From: AC-32 sp963765785
GTDB lineage: Bacteria > Actinomycetota > Thermoleophilia > Gaiellales > Gaiellaceae
DNA: 64,000 nt
Direction of reading: 5' to 3'
NCBI GenBank assembly: GCA_963765785.1
Contig: CAVXXW010000009.1
Location: 62,001 to 126,000 of the forward strand
Positions 59,431 through 64,000 of this stretch are shown one piece after another (position 1 is the stretch's first letter; each line of letters opens with the position of its first letter). The position numbers were made by a program, and so were the translations under genes. The notes beneath the pieces are model-generated. The model did not search any database. It was not told the DNA's origin and saw only the letters and a list, made by a program, of their open reading frames with translations.

Positions 59431-59481
59431 CACGTCACATGCCTTGCGGGCGGAACGACGATCGCGCCGTGGTGAGAGTGG

Positions 59482-59970
59482 TCATGTGCGGTCGGATGCG
59501 AGGGTTGCCCGAAGCCGATCGAGGAAGGGAACCTGCGCTGCCTTCAGCCTTCGGCGTGCCTCGTCGAGACCGAACCATTCGACGCGGTCGATCTCGGGGA
59601 ATGTCTGGACGGTGCCTGAATGCGGTGGCCACTCCATGTCGTAGGTGTTGCTCATCGCGGTCGATGGGTCGAGGTCTCCCTCAACGGCCCACCCGAGCAC
59701 GAGCTTGCCCGACTTCTGTGTGATCTGCCCAAGGTCGATGAGCGGGTGGTTTGGGACTTGGTGTCCCGTTTCTTCTGCGAACTCTCGCCGAGCCACCGTC
59801 ACGAACTCCTCGCCGGGCTCAACCTCGCCCTTGGGGATCGTCCAGTGGCCGATGTCCTTCTTGACCCAGAAGGGTCCGCCTTGATGGGCCAGGAGCACCT
59901 CCAAGCGATCCTCCCGGCTGCGCCAGAGCAGAATGCCGGCACTCGTGCGCCCCGATTTGTCGGTCGTCAT
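59482..59970 (-). CDS. Nudix hydrolase
   Basis: The 162-aa enzyme has the Nudix box GEVEPGEEFVTVARREFAEETGH and the preceding WTIPKG. The N-terminal SAGILLWR and the end with a Glu/Asp tail fit the Ap4A/NTP-cleaning group. In mycobacteria a Nudix domain fused to a SixA-like domain forms MutT1, and here the two are adjacent genes. Likely roles are dinucleotide polyphosphate or oxidised nucleotide removal. Confidence 0.92.
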   Translation of the reverse strand: MTTDKSGRTSAGILLWRSREDRLEVLLAHQGGPFWVKKDIGHWTIPKGEVEPGEEFVTVARREFAEETGHQVPNHPLIDLGQITQKSGKLVLGWAVEGDLDPSTAMSNTYDMEWPPHSGTVQTFPEIDRVEWFGLDEARRRLKAAQVPFLDRLRATLASDRT

Positions 59971-60002
59971 CACGCACCCTCCTCGCCGTCGGTCGGTGGA
60001 GC

Positions 60003-60515
60003 TCAGTCCAGCTGCCTGGGAACAACGTAATCGACAAGCTCTGCCACGCCGGGGACTAGAGCCGTCCAGCCTTCGCTGGGGACGACGAGCGTGGCAAGCG
60101 CACCGGTCGGGAACTTCTCCTCGAGCTGCGGTAGATAAGCACCCCGCGAGGCGAGGACAAGCGCAAGCTTGTGTAGGCCCGGGTTGTGGCCGATGAGCAT
60201 CACCGAACTGACGGACTCGGGAAGAGTCTGGAGCTGTTCGAGCAGTTCCTGTTCCGAGGCGCCGTAGAGCTGCGGGACGACCTCGACCGCGCAGCGCTTG
60301 CCGAGTGAAGCCGCGACCGCCTCGAGGGTCTGGCGGGTGCGAAGTGAGGGTGAGCAGAGGACGAGCGCCGGCTGGATCCTCTTCCGCCGGATGTACTTTG
60401 CAAGCTTCCTCGACGCGCGTTCGCCTCGCGGCGCGAGCGGGCGGTCGATGTCGGCAAGTGTCGAGTCCGACCAGCTCGACTTCCCGTGCCGAAGCAGGAC
60501 AACAGTTCGCACCAT
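60003..60515 (-). CDS. SixA-like histidine phosphatase (second)
   Basis: The 170-aa phosphatase has VVLLRHGKSSWSD, SPSLRTRQTLEAV, a Glu in GASEQELLEQL and the second His in MLIGHNPGLHKL. It opens the operon with the Nudix and CHAD genes. ATG 60515 (MVRTVVLLRHG) is the natural start; the frame is open upstream but shows no homology. Confidence 0.9.
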   Translation of the reverse strand: MVRTVVLLRHGKSSWSDSTLADIDRPLAPRGERASRKLAKYIRRKRIQPALVLCSPSLRTRQTLEAVAASLGKRCAVEVVPQLYGASEQELLEQLQTLPESVSSVMLIGHNPGLHKLALVLASRGAYLPQLEEKFPTGALATLVVPSEGWTALVPGVAELVDYVVPRQLD

Positions 60516-60885
60516 GTGACCGTGCCTGCAGCGACGGGTTGCGTCAACCAGCCCGTGCGAGGGCGCTGCCTCCACCAGAGGCTTCCTATGACTGCCACTT
60601 CGCGTCGGAGCGCTTCGATGCTCCGTCTTCAGGCTCGTCCGAAGGCTCGTACCGTTCAGACGGCCGACGAACGGTGGCGCCTTCGCCCGCTCAGACTCGG
60701 ACCGGTCGGCGCCCTCCGCGAGCGCTGCTAAGGCCGGCACGGCCGCACCACTGTTCGACCTTCGTACGATAACGCGATAGTCACGTTCCAACATCGCGAT
60801 CTGAGCGACGACCGCTTGGATCGCACCCAGGAGGTCGCCGGTTCGAGTCCGGTTAGCTCCATTCGGTTGGAAAGCGCCCCGGTCT
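60516..60885. other. Intergenic region of 370 bases holding a tRNA fragment
   Basis: No protein gene is supported here, although frames are open on both strands. The only structured part is the tRNA relic at 60815-60861. It separates the SixA operon from the large regulator; both flanking genes run on the minus strand. Confidence 0.6.
60815..60861 (+). pseudogene. 3' part of a tRNA gene, anticodon CGC (Ala), possible integration scar
   Basis: An anticodon stem CTTGG/CCAGG with loop ATCGCAC, variable AGGTC, T arm GCCGG-TTCGAGT-CCGGT and 3' acceptor TAGCTCC with A are all in the correct spacing. The 5' acceptor (expected GGAGCTA or GGGGCTA) and the D-arm are absent upstream. The fragment is therefore not an intact gene. 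Integrases commonly leave such 3' tRNA duplications as att sites. Confidence 0.6.
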
Positions 60886-63249
60886 TCACAGGTGTCTTCG
60901 CACCGTCACCCAGACGTCGTCCGCGTCCGCGGTGACCCCGGTCGGCGCGTAGGGGAGGGGGATGCGCTTCACCTTGTTCGTCTTCGGATCGATGCGCCAG
61001 AGAGCATCGTCCTCCGGCGTCGCCGCCCAGATTGCACCTGCGCCGGCTGCGACACGCCAGACGCAGGAGATCGTGGCGCACCGGGTGTGGTGGCGCACCC
61101 GTAGGGCGATCGAGCGAGGGCGAGGTGTCCCTACGGCGGCAAGCCGCACGACCTGTGGCGAACTCCAGTCTCCGACCCAGACGACGCTCCCGTCGACGAT
61201 GGGGGACACGGGTTGGGGAGCGACGTGATCGATCGTCGTTTCCGTCCCGGTCGCCGTCTGCAGTCGCGTTAGGTTGCCGTCCGAGAAGCTCGCGATCCAG
61301 AGGTCACCGTAGCCTCCGGACCAGGCCAGCGCGCCCAGTGGGCTGGGAACTCGTATCCTCCGTTGCGCTCGGGTAACCGGGTCGACCTGCATGACGGCGG
61401 GGGGTTCCCGGTAGTCGCCGAGCCAGAGGAAGCCGCCGCCGTAGGCCATGCCTCGGAAGAACTCGATCCCGCCGGGAACGCGCAGCGTTTGCTTGAACTT
61501 CAGCGTTTTCGCATCAACGCGAACGACGTTCGAGGCTTGACCGGATGCCGCGGGAAAGCAGTTCGCGACCCAGATGTCGCCTGACGGATCGGCGGTGAGC
61601 CCGCACGGCGCGAGCCCGTTGCCGACGGGGGTTGTCTTGCCCGTCGCCGGGTCGACGCGCGTGAGCGTGTGATCTCCGGCATTGCGAATCCCGCTCGCGG
61701 CGGAATCGCGCAGGATGTTGTTGGTGACCCAGAGGTAGCCGCCGGATGCGACGACGATATCCGGAGCGTCCCCGACCTGAGCGACTTGCGTTGATTTAAG
61801 CGACTTGGGGTCGATCCTGATGACGCTGTTCGGCAGCACCTTGTGCGTTGATCCACCGTGGACGGCAACGGCGATCGCGGCCGCAACGGCTCCCGCGAGG
61901 GCGACGGCGACCACGCCGGCAACAACCGAGCGGCGCCGCAGCGTGCGTTGCTCGCTGAACCTCTCCGCGTCGAGCGGCTCGAACTCGGTCTGCAGCCGGT
62001 CGATGTCGAGCTGGAACAACGGCTCCGGTCGGTCGAAGTCCTTGAGCCGGTAGGTGCCGAGGGCCCGCACGCCGACGCCACCGACCTCGTCCTCGACCAG
62101 CTCGCGCGTGGCGTTCGAGAGGAGCACCTGGCCGCCGTGGCCGACCGCGCCGATCCGTGCCGCTCTGTGCACGCCCAGTCCGACGTAGCGCTCCTCACCG
62201 ACTGCGGGCTCGCCCGTGTGGAGGCCCATCCGAACGCGTACCCGCGCCCCGTCCGGCCACTCGTGCTCGGCGAGGGCGCGCTGTGCGATGACGGCTGCCG
62301 CCAGCGCCGACTTCGCACTGGCAAAGGCGAAGAAGAACGAGTCGCCCTGAGTGTCGACCTCCCGTCCATCGCACCGCTCGACGGCGTCTCTGAGGATGAG
62401 CTGGTGCTGGGCGAGGACGTCGCCGTAGCGCTCTCCGAGCTGCCTGAGCAGCCGTGTGGAGCCTTCGATGTCGGTGAACAGGAGTGTGACGGTGCCGACC
62501 GGGAGAACGCGGCGCGCCGGTGCGCTGAGTGTGACGTCGTGGCTGAGGATCTGCCGTTCCAGCTCGGTGAGAAAGGGGCTGGGCTCGAGACCGAGCTCGT
62601 CGCGAAGGACCTGTCGACCGCGCCTGTACACGTCGAGCGCCTCTGCGTGGCGGCCAGAGCGGTAGAGCGCGACCATGAGCTGGCCGCGGAGTTGCTCGCG
62701 TAGCGGGTGGTCGGCGACGAGCGCCTCCAGCTCGGGGACGAGCTGGGCGTGGTGACCGAGCTCCAGCTCCGCGTCGATCCGCTGTTCGGTCGCGGCGAGG
62801 CGAAGCTCCTCCAGGCGTGCGATCTCGAGCTGGGCCCACTCCTCGTACTCGAACTCCTCGAACGCCCGCCCGCGCCACAGCGCCAGGGCCCGCTCCAGGG
62901 TGAGGCTCGCCCCGTCCGCGTCCTGCTCGGCAGCAAGCTTGGTAAGTCGTTCGAACTCCTCGACGTCGGTGTCGGGCGTGACGAGCACGTAGCCCGAGCT
63001 CCTCGTCAAGATGGTGTCGGCGCCGAGAGCGCGTCGAAGCTGAGAGACGTACCCCTGAAGCGCCTTTTGCGCGCTAGGTGGCGACCGACCCGACCAGAGC
63101 TCTTCGATCAGCCGCTCCGAAGAGACCAGCTCGTTTGCGTGCACGAGCAAGAGGGCCAGCAGTGCCCGTTGACGGCCACTCCCCAACGGCAGCTCCCGGC
63201 CGTTCTCCCGTACCTCGAGCGGGCCGAGGATGCGGAAGCTGTGCGGCAC
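60886..63249 (-). CDS. SARP/BTAD regulator fused to a cyclase-like domain and beta-propeller
   Basis: The 787-aa protein joins an OmpR-like winged helix (about 1-95), a BTAD TPR domain (about 100-245), a class III cyclase-like domain (about 250-420), one membrane span (about 440-465, VVAGVVAVALAGAVAAAIAVAV) and a Vgb/NHL-type propeller (about 475-787). The cyclase has metal Asp in LFTDIEGST and GDSFFFAF, but the Lys site reads VDTQGDS and the Asn site GVHRAARIG. It may bind but not cyclise nucleotides. The propeller should be outside the cell. Confidence 0.88.
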   Translation of the reverse strand: MPHSFRILGPLEVRENGRELPLGSGRQRALLALLLVHANELVSSERLIEELWSGRSPPSAQKALQGYVSQLRRALGADTILTRSSGYVLVTPDTDVEEFERLTKLAAEQDADGASLTLERALALWRGRAFEEFEYEEWAQLEIARLEELRLAATEQRIDAELELGHHAQLVPELEALVADHPLREQLRGQLMVALYRSGRHAEALDVYRRGRQVLRDELGLEPSPFLTELERQILSHDVTLSAPARRVLPVGTVTLLFTDIEGSTRLLRQLGERYGDVLAQHQLILRDAVERCDGREVDTQGDSFFFAFASAKSALAAAVIAQRALAEHEWPDGARVRVRMGLHTGEPAVGEERYVGLGVHRAARIGAVGHGGQVLLSNATRELVEDEVGGVGVRALGTYRLKDFDRPEPLFQLDIDRLQTEFEPLDAERFSEQRTLRRRSVVAGVVAVALAGAVAAAIAVAVHGGSTHKVLPNSVIRIDPKSLKSTQVAQVGDAPDIVVASGGYLWVTNNILRDSAASGIRNAGDHTLTRVDPATGKTTPVGNGLAPCGLTADPSGDIWVANCFPAASGQASNVVRVDAKTLKFKQTLRVPGGIEFFRGMAYGGGFLWLGDYREPPAVMQVDPVTRAQRRIRVPSPLGALAWSGGYGDLWIASFSDGNLTRLQTATGTETTIDHVAPQPVSPIVDGSVVWVGDWSSPQVVRLAAVGTPRPRSIALRVRHHTRCATISCVWRVAAGAGAIWAATPEDDALWRIDPKTNKVKRIPLPYAPTGVTADADDVWVTVRRHL

Positions 63250-63395
63250 CGTGAACCGAGGCTAACGCACCGATAACCCGTACGCAAGCAGGGGTTTTAC
63301 CGCTCCCATACCGCGCATCACCGCCCAGTGACTGCCCGGCACGAGCCTGTCCGTATCGGCATGCAAGACAGTCCATTCATCGGTGAGGAGGAGAG

Positions 63396-64000
63396 ATGAA
63401 AAGAAGGATGCTTCATAACGCAGTCGTCGCCCTGGGTGTCGTCAGCGCGACCGTCGCGGCGTCGCTATTGGCAACTGGGGCGATTTCGCGCTCGACCAGA
63501 GACGCCTCTGCAATCGCCGCGTCCAGCGTGGTTTCGACAACGAACCTTCCGCGACCCCTCGTCCGACGTGACCGTGAGTTGTCAGCCGGCCTGCACGTGC
63601 TCGATCTCGTCGGGCTCGACACCGCCCACACCGGGCCGGCGTACCTGCCACAGATCACCATCACGCTCCCAACGGGCTGGCGCAGCATCCACGGACAGCG
63701 CCCGGTGGTCGACGCCAACTACCTCCCCATGGCGACGACGAAGGATCGCGCCGAACTCACCCGCGTCGTGCAGTCGATCCGGTTCCTGTCCGCCTCCGCG
63801 AAGAGAACCAACCAGCTCCGCAGCCGACGACAACCGGCCGTCCGCAACGGCGAGTGGATCGGCTACGCAACCGCCGCTCCCGGCGACCAGCAGAGGTACT
63901 ACGGCGGGTCCGGCAGTGACGTGTTCATCACCAGGCCGGGCGGTCAGCCGAAGCTCGTCGCCGGTAGAGGGAGCCGGAGCAAGATCTGGAACGTCTGTCC
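63396..64000 (+). CDS. Secreted protein with PD40/propeller-like repeats (3' end outside window)
   Basis: The frame is open to the window end. It has a signal segment (AVVALGVVSATVAASLLATG), a region LDLVGLDTAHTGPAYLPQ...LPTGWRSIHG and then a propeller-like blade (EWIGYATAAPGDQQRYY, SDVFITRPGGQPKLV). GAGGAGGAGAG lies before ATG 63396. The upstream 146 bases are divergent from the large regulator and could be its target promoter. Function is unknown. Confidence 0.7.
   Translation, partial: MKRRMLHNAVVALGVVSATVAASLLATGAISRSTRDASAIAASSVVSTTNLPRPLVRRDRELSAGLHVLDLVGLDTAHTGPAYLPQITITLPTGWRSIHGQRPVVDANYLPMATTKDRAELTRVVQSIRFLSASAKRTNQLRSRRQPAVRNGEWIGYATAAPGDQQRYYGGSGSDVFITRPGGQPKLVAGRGSRSKIWNVC

Noticed and set aside
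60760..60861. Intact tRNA gene
   Set aside because: No 5' acceptor strand or D-arm that can pair is present upstream; only the 3' part is real.
60728..61081. Minus-strand frame with MELTGLEPATSWVRSK
   Set aside because: This is the antisense translation of the tRNA 3' part, a common spurious protein in databases.
1..64000. CRISPR array, rRNA, transposase, prophage or biosynthetic megasynthase
   Set aside because: No regular spacer repeats, RNA operon, transposase motif or large modular enzyme was found on either strand.

Overview
This 64 kb window is chromosomal DNA from a high-GC, Gram-positive-type bacterium, most likely an actinobacterium of a deep lineage such as Thermoleophilia (inference). 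The evidence is the strong G/C third-position bias, frequent GTG starts, the run mfd / surA-like / mazG / eno / pyk / divIC / DUF501, a CysO-CysM-Mec cysteine operon, a PPOX/F420-type protein, and many TANNNT hexamers 6-9 nt before start codons with no Shine-Dalgarno sequence, which is the pattern of leaderless actinobacterial mRNAs. There is no rRNA, intact tRNA, CRISPR array, insertion sequence or phage module.

1-8 kb is a housekeeping run: transcription-repair coupling, foldase, MazG, enolase, pyruvate kinase and a divisome protein, then a MerR-type-HTH/receiver fusion. 8-15 kb holds a GAF-SpoIIE phosphatase, a glycerophosphodiesterase, an L,D-transpeptidase and a CcmG/CcmH/CcdA cytochrome c maturation block. 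15-24 kb holds ferredoxin, VOC and FAD enzymes, a NarL-type two-component system, an SplB-like radical SAM gene behind a LexA-type box, and a CNNM transporter. 24-27 kb is a four-gene protein-bound cysteine biosynthesis operon (rhodanese-MoeB, CysO, CysM, Mec). 28-33.6 kb holds the principal sigma factor, RlmN, an M20 peptidase, a PHP phosphatase and an HD hydrolase.

33.6-36.5 kb is an arsenic cluster (arsR, arsM, second arsR, arsC, aquaporin) with no arsenite pump. 36.5-46 kb is the phosphate region: a PhoB-like regulator and kinase, two PstS proteins, pstCAB, phoU, a decayed ppk1 start, ppx, SixA and CHAD. Upstream of pstC is an 11-bp phased operator. 46-57 kb holds an amidohydrolase, VOC, LuxR/LAL regulators, a membrane adenylate cyclase, an orphan FabF and a DMT permease, with a VOC gene relic. 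57.5-60.5 kb is a second CHAD/Nudix/SixA cassette. It is followed by a 3' tRNA fragment at 60.8 kb that looks like an integration scar, then a SARP-cyclase-propeller fusion and the start of a secreted PD40-type protein.

The most interesting signals are the leaderless promoter architecture (including a CTG start), five convergent gene pairs that share a CTAG tetranucleotide as both stop codons, a 75-bp two-copy intergenic repeat, the SOS box, the phosphate operator, the ppk1, VOC and tRNA relics, and the pump-less arsenic cluster.
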